A DNA stretch of 64,000 nucleotides from Stromatinia cepivora (GCA_014898415.1 RCTD01000005.1:372001-436000); one strand, 5' to 3'; numbered from the stretch's first letter, positions 27,396 to 40,889 are shown. Numbers and translations are program-made. Notes: generated by a model not told the origin, from the sequence alone.

Positions 27396-29797
27396 TGTTG
27401 GATTTTGGATCATACCGTATATCTAAGTATGGGACTATACTATAATGGGATTAGTCTGCATGTGATTCTATCGAATCACACAACCTGTATAATAGCTTTT
27501 AGCCAGATAATCTTATAAAAGTAATGCTTTCCCATCTATTCAATATGATTTGTTAACAGATTATGAACCCGGGTTCTATATATCATTATATAGTTTAAGG
27601 TTAGTTTTCCAGAATGAAAGATCAAGTTTTCGATAGATCCAATAGAGTAAACAAATAAGGTCAATACAATTGAACAGGGAAACCTATTATACTAAATATA
27701 GTTGACAAAGTGAAAAGTAGTTTGTATAATAGACAAATGGGGGAGTCCGCTATATTAAATATATCTACAGAATGGAATCGAATAGAATTATAGATTATTT
27801 AGTGGATAAACAGAGAAGCCTATTATACTAAATATATTGATAGAATTGAATCCCAATAATACAATTAATACAGGAGAGCCTGTTTTAGGAAATTACTTAA
27901 GCAAAAGATACCATTTTTTTATACACTTTTTCCGATAATTCGAGAGTCAATCGATTCCCTCGATATCTTCTTTCTTTTTCGGAAGCTTCTTTGCCTTGAA
28001 ATAAGTACTTTGCAAAGCAAAGTAAGTTTTTCGAAATCTCTTCAGATAAGATTCAATATTCCTGTTCTTTGAATACTTTCGATCTTTATATAATTAATAG
28101 ATTCCTTATAGAAAACTTAATAGAAATATTGGAGATTATATTTTTGATATAGTTTTTGAAGGAACTATGAAATCTATATTTGTTTTTTGTTTTAAATACT
28201 TTAGGGATTCATTTTTAAGGTTTATTATATCCCTTTGTTTGGTTTTAGATAATTATGGATTTATTTCGTTTTTTGATTCTATTGAAATAGATTTATCAGC
28301 AAAATTTAAAACAATCTTAAATTTTGTTTTTGGTATAGATTCAGGATTTGTAGAAGTTGATTTTTAGATTGGAATTTTTAGAATAATGGATTCGATATTT
28401 GAAGTATTTTTGGAAGAAGATTCTTGATTTGTTTTCTAGATATTGTTATCTTTATCTTTATTGTATCCTATACTATTTGTATTGGGAGATCCTTTTATTT
28501 ATTGTATTATATTGGGGAGATATTACTGTTTTTGTTTTGAGGAATAGTGTTTCCGTTTTGGAGGAGTATTCTTTATATTCCTTTTGGGGATTTTCTATTA
28601 GTATTCAATCTTTTCCTTGATCATTATTTCTTTTATATTATTGTTGATATCTTCGATATTTTCTTGTTCTTTTTTTTGTAATTATGGTTATTAGTTTTGT
28701 TATCTTTTAATATATTGTTTATTATATATTATTTCAATCCTATTTTGTTTTTATCTTTAAATTAATATTATTTCGTTATATCTTTATATTTAATATTTAC
28801 AATGATAATTATATTAACGATTATAAAAGAAAAGAAGAGTATCCTTGATAAAAGAATCGAAAATGAAACCGAAAGCGATTACAGAAGAGGCCGAAAATGG
28901 AACTAAAGGAAAAGATTATATACCGGAAAATATACAAAGCGATATACTGGAAGGAGCAAATGATTATATTAGTAATAGAAGGATATATATCCAAATAAGA
29001 GAAGTATTAGGCTTTGCTATATAGTATATAGAAACTACTAGATATCTAATCAAGTGTGATATTAGAGGTCGATAAATATTATAGCTTCTTGGAGTCAATA
29101 GCTAATAGAGCTTACCAATTAATATATAAAGACTATTAGTACCTAGATAAATATAATACTAGAGGTTGATAGATACAATGGTTCTTCGGAGCAAGAGCTA
29201 TTAGTTAGTAGCCTACCAGTCATTCTGGCTGGTAGCTAATTATACTTTTGCTATAAAGGGAAGAGTTATAGGTATAACTTTATAGAATATATTATTCTAT
29301 TAGAAAAAAGCATTTATATTGTAATATAGGGCTAAAGGCTTTAATCCAATATAGTTGGAGAATTGGGAATAGGAGAAATGGATTTCCTTTAATTTTTATT
29401 ATGAAAAGAGGAGTGCTGATTATTCTTTAAAGATTATTATATTATTATAGAGCGATTATTCTATTCGAAATAATCTTGTTAGATTTTGGATTTTAAAAGA
29501 TTTAGCAAAGGAATAATCATTTAACGTTATTGGTTTTCTATTTCAGATTAACATTGCTCAATTCGGTTTAAACCAGTTGTAGTATTTATAGTTTAGCCCT
29601 CTTTGTTTTTATATATGTTACACTCCTAAGGGAGTATTGGATTTTGGATTATACTGTATATCTAAGTATGGGACTATATTATAATGGGATTAATCTGTAT
29701 GTGATTCTACCGAATCATATAACCTGTATAATAGTTTCTAGCCAGATAACCTTATAAAAGTAATGCTTTCCCACCCACTCAATATGACTTGTTAATA
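27396..29797 (+). mobile_element. Short LTR retroelement, copy A (163-bp LTRs)
   Basis: A 2402-bp element flanked by the 5-bp duplication TAAAA (27391-27395 and 29798-29802). The LTRs are 27396-27558 and 29635-29797, each 163 bp, beginning TGTTGGATTTTGG (3' copy TATTGG) and ending TTGTTAACA (3' copy TTGTTAATA). A purine-rich CTAAGGGAG just before the 3' LTR fits a polypurine tract. The 2.1 kb interior has no trace of RT, RNase H or integrase. A stop-free stretch at about 28906-29023 is conserved in the same frame in all three copies, so the ancestor may have encoded a protein, possibly Gag-like. Confidence 0.85.
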
Positions 29798-30776
29798 TAA
29801 AACATATTTAATATTTTGAAGAAAAAGCTTATCTCTATTTTGCTTTTATAATATTATAATTATTGATTTCTTTATATAATCGAAATAAATATCTTTGATG
29901 AAATAATCGCTAATATATTGTTATAATAATATAATGAAGATTGATTATTTATAATTTATTTCTTCAAAATTATAATTGTTATTGAATTGAATTATAAAAT
30001 TTATGATAAAGAAATATTATCAATTATTCGATTTTTCAATTATTGAAGAACAGAATTCATTAATTCATTATATAAAATCAAGATTTATATCAATTATAAA
30101 ATCCTCGAATGTTTTATAATCACTAAAAGCTTTAATATTCGATAAATCTATTGAATAAAAGTATTAATCGATTACAATTTCATTATTATATATTGTTCCG
30201 GAAAAAATAATTCTTTTATTAATATTTTAATTTATCGGATTAATAAATTGAATTTTTAGAATTATATCAAAAAGAAAAATTATCTTTAATAATTTATTAA
30301 AAATAATTAAGTTGATACTGAAATTATAAAAGAAATCTTATAAAAATATTATTCAAACGAAATAATGATTATTAGTATCGATTTGAATGAAATTGTTTTT
30401 TGATTTGATCTAATTAATTGTATTATTGAAACAAATAAAATTATAAATAGTTTATTAATATTTAGAATATAAATTATCAAAGATTATAAATATATATTAT
30501 TCCAAAATGACTTTTTATTTTATAATGATTATTTGGTAATATTTGATATCAATAATCTTTGAATTTATTTGATTCATGAAATTTATAATTTTGTTTCTAT
30601 TGTTTATCTTAATATAAGCAAAATCTATATTTTATTATTTCAATAATACTATTAATCTAGAATATACAATATTATAATCAAATATATATATAATTATTAT
30701 ATTTGCAAATATAATTCCGTTTTATATAATTATATCTTTAATTTATTATATTCATTTCCGATTCCTATTCGAATAT

Positions 30777-31086
30777 TATCACGGGATAGTATGATTACAG
30801 AGCACTTTCAGGGATCGGGGAATAGGTGGTACACGTGATTGGCAGAGTAAAAGAATTGAATGACTTGCCCTTGATTATATGAATCAAGAGCTGTATATAT
30901 AGAACAAATGAGTGGTTATCTAGCCGATATGCACCTTAATTAGGCTAGATCTTTGTTTATTAGCATATCAGGATCACCTTATCAAATTGGTAGGTTGGTA
31001 AGGGCTAGTAGATCCTTCATTCCGATTGGAAAGCATACGCTTTGATCCTTCATAAGATACAGGGGATCACAGGGCTTTCCGTGACA
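30777..31086 (-). repeat. Solo LTR, family 1, with target duplication
   Basis: A 310-bp LTR, the best preserved of its family, flanked by AATAT on both sides (30772-30776 and 31087-31091). On the minus strand it starts TGTCACGGAAAGCCC; the plus-strand start is TATCACGGGATAG. It interrupts the integrase region of gypsy copy 2; copy 1 has a single AATAT at the matching place (about 1333-1340). It is less mutated than its host element, so it is younger. Confidence 0.9.
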
Positions 31087-32971
31087 AATATAGTAATATA
31101 TTATTATAAATTATTATAATTTTAATAAAGATAAATATAGATATAATAATATTCTAATCATTATTAATCGATTAATGAAACAAATTATTTCTATATTTTG
31201 TTATAAATAAATCGATATTCGAATTTAAATATAATTATATTTTTATTATATATATCGATATTATAATCCTTTTGAGATTATAATATCGAATAATAATCCT
31301 CAATTTATATTACAATTCTAAAAGTAATTCAATCAAATTCTAAAAATCGATTTCAAATTATCTATTATTCATTATTCTCAAATTAATGATCAAATTGAGA
31401 TTTATAATCAATATTTTTAATAATAATTGAGATTATTTGTTAATTATTACTAAAACGATTAATCAGAGTTTTTATTTATAATGAATTATATATAATTTAT
31501 TCTTTTATATAACTTTTTAAAAAGGTTTATATTCTATAAAATCCTATATGGATATATATTAAAATATATAGGAATAGAAAGAAGATATTAATAAATTAAT
31601 AGATGATATAAATATATATAATATCTATATATATATAGAATATAATAAATTGATTTTTATATAAATAAAAGAAGATTTATTATATATTTATATCAAAATA
31701 TCGAAATCTATAAATGCTTATCGATATAAAATCGATTTCGATATTGGAGATTATATATGATTCAATACGAAAAGTTATTCTATTTAAAGATTATTCAAAA
31801 AACCGAACTTTCTGATTCAAAAGAGATTCAAAATCATTAATTGTTTTGAAAACTCTTTCAAATTTGAATTCCTGATTATGATGAAAATTCATTTTATTTT
31901 CCTTTTAAATTGATTATATGAGGTATACAATAATCCTTTTTTTAATCAAATATTCGAATTATTTCTGTTTATCAATATAATTGGTGATTCGGAATAGAAA
32001 ATGGAGAAGGTTTTAATAGTAAAGAAAATATGAAAAATCTTATTATATAGAGTTTTGTGGTTTAATAGTGATATCGATTTTATTTGGTATTCTGTTTCTG
32101 ATCTTAAAATGTTTTTATACTTTTTGTATGATTTTTATTTGGTCAATTCAATATTGTTGGTTCTTTTAATTGATTATTTGATTGAATAAAGTCTTATGAA
32201 AATGGAGAGGATAATTATAATTATATAGATGATAATTCATTTATAAAATTAAGGGGAAAAAAAGTATTCTTTAATTTAGCAGATTAGATGTTATGATTTT
32301 ATAAAGGTATGTATATATATAATCGCGAAAGAATCGAAAACCTATATAAATTCGAAGAAATTTGATTGTATATATATAGGGCTTGTATTCTATATAATAG
32401 ATAAATTATTATTATTCAGATAATATAAAGGCAATATATTTAAAGATTTATATTTATTATCATTTCAGAAATTATATAAAAAGGAAGTTTGAATATAATA
32501 AAACGAAATATAATGTTATTCTATTGATTTCGTTCAATTTGATCGATTAATCTGATCGATTTCGGAATTGATTATATTAATCATTCATTATCATTATATT
32601 ATAATTCAATTCTTTCCTTTTTTCTATTGAAACTTTTTCCTTTCAAAGATTCTCTAGATTAAGGAGAATGCGAATTAATATTAATTTATTTAATTGATGA
32701 ACGATTTAATCAATTTGATCAATTCATTTGTTATTTTAATCAATTTGGTTAATTATTTTGGTCAATTTGATCAATTTCCAATAAATTGATCAAATCAATC
32801 AAAATGATTAATCTAATTGATTTAAGGTTTATAAACCTTCACAAAATATAATTTTCGATGAAATAATAATAAAATAAAGGAATAAAACACTCGAAGATAA
32901 AACTTTCCGAAAAAAAGAATAGTATTATAAATTGCGAATTACAAAAGGTTAATTATATAATATCTTTTATC

Positions 32972-35129
32972 TGTTACGAACCTCAATTACGAAATGAGGG
33001 TTAGCCGAAAGCGGACCGAATTGTACGTTAGTTTGAAGAGTTTTCATCTATATAGAGGGGGATTCCTCAATACCATTAGAAAAAGTAATGAAAAGTCTTG
33101 ATTCTAAATCCAAATTTATTGTTATTCGAAATTAATCGATTCTTTACTATGATTCTTACAATTCTTTTTATTCATCTTTGAAAGCAACTCGTCGATTAAT
33201 TTTGGGAATAACCTTATTTTTTTGATTCATAAAAGCCTTCGAACCTTATCGAAAAACTTTCGAAATTTACCTTCAAAATATATACGAATTTGATCTCAAA
33301 ACGAACCTTCGAAAACCCTTCGGAATATTATCGAAAACCTTCGAAAACCCTTCGAAATTCATTTTCGAAATTCATCTTCGAAATTTACCTTCAAAATATA
33401 TACGAATTTGATTTCAAAACGAATCTTCGAAAACCCTTTGGAATATTATCGAAAATCTACAAAAATACTATAAAAAACCTTCGAATCAAGAAAATCAAAA
33501 AAAAACAAGAAAAGGAATTGAAAAGATTTATTCAAAAGATATAAATATGATATACAAATCGAACCCTACTCTATTTTACGAAATTCGAAAGTGAATCCTT
33601 AAATTATATAAATCATTTAAACAAAAGAACAAAAAAACGAAAAGTATATAAAGAATCTTTAGGATTCTATCAGAAAATTGAAGAATTTGAATATAAAAAT
33701 TGAAGATATTGAAATTGAAGATATTAAAGTTGAAAATATTGAAATTGAAAATATTGAAGTTGAGATTATAATAAAGCTTTTAATACTATCCTTTAAGAGT
33801 ATAATGAACAGATTTATATATAATAATAATAATAATAATAATGAAATCTTTAATATTATTTTTGAGGAGTATAATAAATGAATTCATATATAATAATAAT
33901 CGCATTTCTGTTTTCAAAACAAAACCCTAATGGAATATTTGAAGTTTCTTTCCTTTAACGAAATACTAAACCTCTTTCAAAAAAAGGAATAAAGCTAGTT
34001 CTTATATGATTTTAAAGAATCATTAATAAAAACTGATTGCAAACAATCAGATTTATATTAGAAAGTTAATATATTAGTTGAAAACGAAATAATATTTATA
34101 TTGAAGATATCATTCGATACAAATTTGAATCGATATATTGATAGATATAATATATTTTATATTTCAAATTTCAAAAGAAAAAGCAAATTGAAAATCCCTC
34201 TCCTTTTATTATTTATTGAATCTACAGGATCATTGAAATCGATGAGGATATTGATCCAAAAAGGGAGGCATTAATACCCCCTATTTATTACATCGAAAAC
34301 ATATCGAATCCGAATCGAAAGTATACCGAATCCAAATCGAAAGTATATCTATCGAAATCGTATCGAAATCGTACTAAAATCGAATTGAAAGTGGATCGAA
34401 AATGAATATTTATATAGGGGTTTTTAAATGATATTGAAGAGTTTTCAAAGAATGAAAATACTGAAATTCATAAAATGAAGATGTAGGCATTATAATTTCA
34501 TTATTGAAGGAATTATCATGGATTTAATCGTTGTATAAAGTTCTCTATTGAAGTTTCAACTCGACCGACTATTATAGAATTAGGAATAAAGGAATTAAAG
34601 AATTGAAAGGGTTTCGATGATTCTACGAAAAGGTATACGACACAATATCGATGGATCTACAATAGTTTCACGAAAAAGCATACAATACAATATCGATAAT
34701 TTTACGAAAAAGCATATAACACAATATCGATGGTTTTACAAAAAGGCATACAATACAATATCGATGGATCTACAATGGTTTTACGAAAAGATATACAATA
34801 CAATATCGATGGATCTATAATGGTTTCACAAAAAGATATATAATACAATATCAAATGATATTGATTTTGATTAGATATTTCAATTTAAATGGTTTTATTT
34901 CAAAGACTTTTGAAAACAAAAGTTTCGGAAAGAAGGGCTCTATTACAAACCTTAATTACAAAATGAAGGTTAACTGAAAACGAGCTGAATTGTATACTAA
35001 TTTGAAGAGTTTTCACCTATATAAAAGAGAATTCCTTAATACCATTAGAAAAAGTAATGAAAAGTCTTGATTCTAAACCCAAACCTATTGTTATTCGAAA
35101 TTAACCGATTCTTTGCTGTGATTCTCACA
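32972..35129 (+). mobile_element. Short LTR retroelement with 189-bp LTRs and internal minisatellites
   Basis: A 2158-bp element inserted in the LTR of gypsy copy 2 and flanked by TTATC (32967-32971 and 35130-35134). LTRs are 32972-33160 and 34941-35129, both 189 bp, starting TGTTACGAACC (3' copy TATTACAAACC) and ending in ACA. A purine-rich CGGAAAGAAGGG lies just before the 3' LTR. The 1.8 kb interior is built largely of short repeats: TTCGAAA/CCTTCG-type units at about 33240-33490, GAAATTGAA-type units at about 33675-33765, and a roughly 45-bp unit at about 34615-34855. No pol domain is visible. Open frames 33290-33544, 33678-33881 and 34617-34820 are repeat-driven. It must have moved with proteins from another element. 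Confidence 0.85.
34615..34855. repeat. About 45-bp tandem repeat in the short LTR element
   Basis: Five to six imperfect units containing ACAATATCGATGGATCTAC and ACGAAAA..ATACAATA. The repeat produces a repetitive open frame (34617-34820) rich in 'YNTISMD'-like units that I read as a by-product. Confidence 0.75.
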
Positions 35130-35369
35130 TTATCTCTTATATCAATTAATAAATTGATTATTTATATATATATATATTACAATTTATACGATTTAATATA
35201 ATGAAATAATGATCCTAATAACATATATATATAACCCTATAATCTACAAATGAGTATTTATATATATATATCTAATTGCTTCTTATAAATCATAGTTCTT
35301 CAATTGTAGATTCTAAGGAACATAATTGACTCTGTTTATTCAGTTCTACTACGGCTCTTGTGCGTCACA

Positions 35370-36000
35370 AAATTGATAAATAAATAAAACAAATCAATTT
35401 AATTCTAAAATAATATCTTCAAGTTTTCATAAATTTTTATCAAAATAATTAAATAAAATAATTTTCATTAATTGAATTTATATTCAATGATATAATCTCA
35501 AAAACTATGGATTATTTTTCATTTTTTATTCTTTATAAATTATAATTTTAATTGTTATATAAATATAAAACTAATTTTTTTTTTAAAATATAATAAAATA
35601 TTATTAATTGTATCAAAAGAAATTTGATTCAATATTATAAATACTAATCTATTGAAAAACTAAAATATTATTATTAATATTTATATTTATAATAATATCA
35701 ATAATATTATAACGATTTACAAAATATAAAATAATATAACTTGTTTGATTAAATATAATCAAACAATTTTAAAATTATTTTAAAAAGATAATAATATATA
35801 ATATAATATTAAAAAAGAAAGGATTATAAAGATAATTAAAAGTTTTAAAAAACTATATAAAAAGTTTCAAAAACTTTAATTAAATGTAATTAATTGTGTA
35901 AAATCAGATCAGATTTTAAAGAAAAAGGTATTATTATAAATTCATTATTTATTTCTAATTAATATAAATATCTCAAATATTTACTATTCATTATATAATC
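35370..36000. other. AT-rich DNA, nothing recognised
   Basis: About 630 bp of AT-rich DNA right of gypsy copy 2; nothing supported. Confidence 0.5.
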
Positions 36001-36075
36001 GGAAGTGTTTTTACACCTTCCCTTCTATATAGAATATCATTATATTACCTAAGGCCCTACCACCACTGTAATAAA
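36001..36075 (+). repeat. Fragment of LTR-like repeat family 3
   Basis: It matches the second half of 21729-21870 (shared CTATATAGAATAT.ATTATATTA followed by CTAAGGCCCTACCACCACTG here) and is much less RIP-altered. The 5' half is missing. Confidence 0.5.
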
Positions 36076-36165
36076 TATATTTCAAACCATATATAAAAAT
36101 TCTTCATAACTTTCTAATTTGATATTTCTTAATATATAATTAATAACTTTATTAATACTATTATT

Positions 36166-38476
36166 TGTTAACAAGTCATATTGAATGGGTGGAAAAGCCT
36201 TAGTATTATAAGGTTATCTGGTTAGAAGCTATTATATAGGTTGTGTAATTCAGTAGAATTATGTACAGGCTAATTCTATTATAATATAGTTCCATACTTA
36301 GATATACAGTATAATCCAAAATCCAATACTCCTTTAAGAGTGTAATATATATAAAAGCAAAGAAAACTAAATTATAAATACCACAACTAATTTAAACCGA
36401 GCTGAACAATATTAATTTGAAATAGAAAGCCAATAATGTTGAATGATCATTCCTTTACTAAATCTTTTAAGACCCAAGATCTAATAAGATTCGAATAGAA
36501 TAATCACTTTACGATAATATAATAATCTTTAAAGGATAATCAGTATTCCTCTTTTCATAATAAAAATTAAAGGAAATCCATCTCTTCTGCTCTCAATCCT
36601 TCAATCATATTGAACTAAAGCCTTCGGTCCTATATCGCAATACAAATGTCTTTCTTTAATAGAACAATACATCTTATAGAGTTATATCCATAACTCTTTC
36701 CTTTATAACAAAAATATAACTAACTATCAACCAGAATAATTGGTAAACTATTAGCTAATAGTTTTTGCTCCGGGGAACCATTATATCTATCGACCTTTAA
36801 TACTATATTTATCTAAATATTAATGATCTTTATATACTAATTAATAAACTACTACCAGCTCCAGAAAGCTATAATATCTATCGACCTCTAATACCATATT
36901 TGACTAAATATCTAATGATCTCCATATACTATATAACAAAGCCTAATACTTTTTTTATTTGAATATATATCTTTCTACTACTAATATAATTATCCGCTCC
37001 TCCCAATATATCGCTTTGTATATCTTCCGATATATAATCTCCTCCTTTAATTCCACTTCCGATTCCTTCTATAATCATCTCCAATTCCACCTCCAACTCC
37101 CTTATCAAAGATACTCTCCTTTTCCCCCACAACCATCAATATAATTATCATTATAAATATTGAATATAAAGATACAACAAAATAATACTGATCTAAAGAT
37201 AAAAACAAAATAGAATTGAAATGATATATAATAAACAACATATCAAAAGATAACAAAGTTGACAACTATAATCACAAAAAAAAGAACAAAAAGATATCGA
37301 AGATATCAATAACAATATAAAGGAATAATAATCAAGGAAAAAATTAAATACTAACAAAGAATCCCTAAAAAGAATATAAAAAACATTCCCCTAAAACAAA
37401 AACGTTATTTTTTAAAACAAAAAACAATAATATTTTTTCAATACAAATACAATAAATTTCAAAAATACTTCAAATATTGAATTTATCATTCCAAAGATTT
37501 CAACCCAAGAATCAATTTCTACAGACTTTGAATTTATATTAGAAACAAAATTTAAGATTATCTTAAATTTTGTTAACAAATTTATTTCAATAGAATCAAA
37601 AAGCAAAGTAAATCCATAATCATTTAAAACCGAATAAAAGGATACAATAGATTTTGAAAACGAACCCCTAAAGTACTTAAAATAAAAACAAATATAGATT
37701 TTATAATTCCTTCAAAAACTATATTAGAAATATAATCTCCAATACTTCTATTAGGTTTTTTATAAGAAACCTATCAATTATATAAAGATCGAAAGTATTC
37801 GAAAAACAAGAATATTCGAGTTTTATTTGGAAAGATTTCGAAAGATTTATTTTGCTTTATAGAATACTTATTTCAAGGCAAAAAAGCTTTCGAAAAAGAA
37901 AAGAGATATCGAGGGAATCGGCTGACTTTTGAATTGTCGAAAAAAAGGATATAAAAAAGTAGTATTTTCTGTTTAAGTAATTTCTAAAACAGGCTTTCCT
38001 ATACTAATTGTATTATTGGAATTCAATTTTATTAATATATTTAGTATAGCGGGCTTCCCCGCTTGTCCATTGAATAATTTATAATCCTATTCGATCCTAT
38101 TCTGCAAACGTATTTAATATAGCGGACTCCTTTGTTTATTTGTTGTATAAACTACTCTTCATTCTGCTAACTATATTTAGTATAGCAGATTTCTCCATTC
38201 AACTATATCGATCTTATTTGTCTATTCTATTGGATCTATCGAAAACTTGATTTTTTATTCTGAAAGATTAATCCTAAACTATATAGTGATATACAGAGTC
38301 TGGGCTTATAATTTATTAACAAGTTATATTGAGTGAATGGAAAAACCTTAGTATTATAAGGTTATCTAATTAGAAGCTATTATACAGGTTATGTGATTCG
38401 GTAGAATCATATGCAGACTAATCCCATTATAGTATAGTCCCATACTTAGATATACGGTATGATCCAAAATCCAACA
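36166..38476 (-). mobile_element. Short LTR retroelement, copy B (163-bp LTRs), minus strand
   Basis: A 2311-bp copy in reverse orientation, flanked by TTATT (36161-36165 and 38477-38481). LTRs are 36166-36328 and 38314-38476, 163 bp each, matching those of copies A and C. The conserved interior stretch lies on the minus strand at about 36929-37050 and shares the frame seen in copy A ('YIS.RKIYIQIKKVLGFVI'). Open frames on both strands at 36929-37265 and 37412-37606 overlap each other, so coding is uncertain. Confidence 0.85.
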
Positions 38477-40367
38477 TTATTCAAACTTCTAATATAATAT
38501 AATTCAATATAGAATATATAATTTTATTGATTTTAAAAAATTCTCTTTCAATATATCGATTAATTGGAAGATCTTTAAATTTATAAATAATTATATTGAT
38601 TCAATATAATACTATCTTGTTTTTTTAATATATATATTTTTATATTCAAATTTTATTTTAATAAAAAACTCTAATATATAATCGTTATATAAATCTAAAT
38701 CTCTTTTTTCAAAATATTCTTGAACTAGAAAATGATTATTGATTAATTCAGATATAAAAAGTAAATCTTCGAATATAATTAAAAGTATAAAATCTATTTA
38801 ATCTTTTATATTAGATTAAAATATTGAAAAATGATTTAAATTCGATTTATATTCGAATTAAATATAATATTCTTTGTTTGATTCGTTCGATTTGTAATTT
38901 CGTTTATAAATAATATTAATAAAATTCAAGAAATTAATTATATCTTTATTTGTATTTTTGAATTCATTAATATAACGAATTTCGATTTCGATTAAATTTA
39001 CATTCATATTTGTTTCGATTTTAAATTAAACATTTCGAACGATTTTTGATTCGTTATTCTTAAATAAATAAAATATTTGAAATCTATATTTTGATTCATC
39101 GATATAAAAAACTTTTTGCATATATAAAATATTAAATAATAATTGATTTTCGATTTTTAATAAATAATCAACGAATAATAATTCTGAATTTGGAAATAAT
39201 TGAAATTCTTTTATATAAATACTTTTAAATTCGAATAAAAGATTTTATATATAATATATACAAATTTCGATTTTATTATATAATCCTTTAATAATATCCA
39301 TATATATATATATAATATATTATTAATAAAAACTAAATAAAATATTTGAAAAAAGAAAAATATTCTTCGATATTATTAAATATTAATTAATATTATATCA
39401 ATATACAAAAGTATATCGAAATATTTGGGATTTATATTAATAAAGCATATTCAATCGATATAAAAGTTATTATATTTATAATTGCTTTTTCGAAATTATA
39501 ATCGTTTTAAAAAATTTCGATCTTTATAATTTATTGAAAATTATAAATAAATAATAAAGGATTTTAAATATAAAAAAGTAATGATTTATAAATTATAAAA
39601 GAATAAGCAAATATAAAATTATTATATTGAAAATGAATATCAAGATAATATTATATAAATTATATTAATAATAATAAATTAAACTACAAAATCAAAAACT
39701 TTCTAATCCAAAACCTATAACTCTTATTTATACTTTTTCTTGATTCTTTTACATATCAAAGTAATATAACTTTTTCATTATATCTCTACATTCATCAAAT
39801 AAAGATTTTTTATATAAATTCATATATTTTTATATTATAAATTGTTTTTAACCTTATTAACCACAAATAATTAATTAATTATTTTTAATTTCAAAATAAC
39901 ATTTTCGAATATTAAACTGAATTCAATTATATATATATATTTTCGATTATTCAATACTTTCAGTGCGTTCTATATATATATTCGCATTCTTGCTCTTTCG
40001 TATAATAATATATTTCAAAGATTCAAAATGAATTGAAATGAATCATTAATATAATTCCAAATAAAATATGATTTCTTTTTCAATTATATAATATTTTATA
40101 TAATGAATAATAATATTATAGCTTTATATATAATATTAATATATATATAAACCTTTAAATATTAAAGTGATTAAAAAGAGTTTTTTTTATAATATTAAAA
40201 ACAACAGTATTACTATAGATCCGTAGTCTCTAATATTTTAGAATATTATCTTTTGTATTTATTTTGATAAAGTTTTTCTTTTATCCAAATTTTGATTCTT
40301 TTTGTAGGGATTATTAAAAATTTAATTTTATTATTCTTTATGTAATAATTTGTTATTCTTTGATATG
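38477..40367. other. AT-rich block, nothing recognised
   Basis: About 1.9 kb of AT-rich DNA. A slightly richer patch lies near 39960-40005. No gene, RNA or repeat that I can support. Confidence 0.5.
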
Positions 40368-40889
40368 AGTCAACTACTCTATATATGAGCTACCCTTGAT
40401 ATTGGTCACTTTTTCACATCAAAAATCATGAAAATCAATAATCTCAACTTTCTTATTTATGAATATAATTTTCTGAAATTTTGAATATAGATTTATTATT
40501 GTCACGGGAAATGATTACTATATCAACCCAATTAACCATTCGTCAAGAGTGGCGTCACTTTTGGTGTAACAATTATTTATATAATAATATATTCTGAAAA
40601 ATTCAGATTTTTCACATTTTTTTTTCACCGAAATATTTAAGGTTGAATTTTCGAATTTGAATTTGTATATGATTTATATACAAATTGAAATCGAAATTTC
40701 AATGAAAACAAAATTTGAAATTACGAAATTTTCAGAATCAATTGATATTTATATAAAGAATCTATATTTTTAATTTCAATCAATTATATTGATTTATTAT
40801 AAAGTTATTAATAAATGAAAATCGTGATTTTTGATGTAAAAGAATAACTCATATCAAGAGTGGTCTATATATAGAGTAGTTGACTTAGA
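40368..40889. mobile_element. MITE-like inverted-repeat element
   Basis: The two ends form an inverted repeat of about 60 bp: AGTCAACTACTCTATATAT at the left, and its reverse complement at the right (about 40867-40889), continuing with CTTGATAT and CATCAAAAATCA in both arms. The interior of about 400 bp has no coding frame and contains the 72-bp insertion at 40500-40571. Such structure fits a miniature inverted-repeat transposable element. The exact ends and the target duplication are not clear (left neighbour TATG, right neighbour TAGA). Confidence 0.7.
40500..40571. mobile_element. 72-bp LTR-like insertion with target duplication
   Basis: The segment begins TGTCACGGG and ends GTGTAACA, i.e. 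TG...CA, and is flanked by ATTAT on both sides (40495-40499 and 40572-40576). It is almost free of the AT shift around it. This is the structure of a solo LTR, but 72 bp is extremely short for one. It could instead be a tiny non-autonomous element of another class. Confidence 0.6.

Larger units (their letters stand above)
26700..35369 (+). mobile_element. RIP-degraded Ty3/gypsy retrotransposon, copy 2, carrying three insertions
   Basis: From about 26710 the plus strand reads as reverse transcriptase: 'NNLKFCINFRLLN', then 'LINETL', and near 27010-27055 the catalytic-loop remnant 'YFDDILIYF' (from Y-x-D-D). The element continues as RNase H (29803-30150), integrase (about 30540-31500) and a chromodomain-proximal tail (about 31750-32170), and ends in the LTR at 32923-35369. 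It aligns with copy 1 apart from three insertions at 27396-29797, 30777-31086 and 32972-35129. The left limit is not resolved. No coding frame survives. Confidence 0.85.

Noticed and set aside
27559..27580. A GAACCCGGGTTC palindrome after the 5' LTR of copy A as a tRNA fragment or primer-binding site
   Set aside because: It does not begin with TGG and I could not match it to a tRNA 3' end; no tRNA fold is present around it.
28167..28620. Two consecutive open frames inside short LTR element copy A
   Set aside because: The matching region in copies B and C is not open in the same frame; the composition is Phe/Leu/Tyr-rich and looks incidental.
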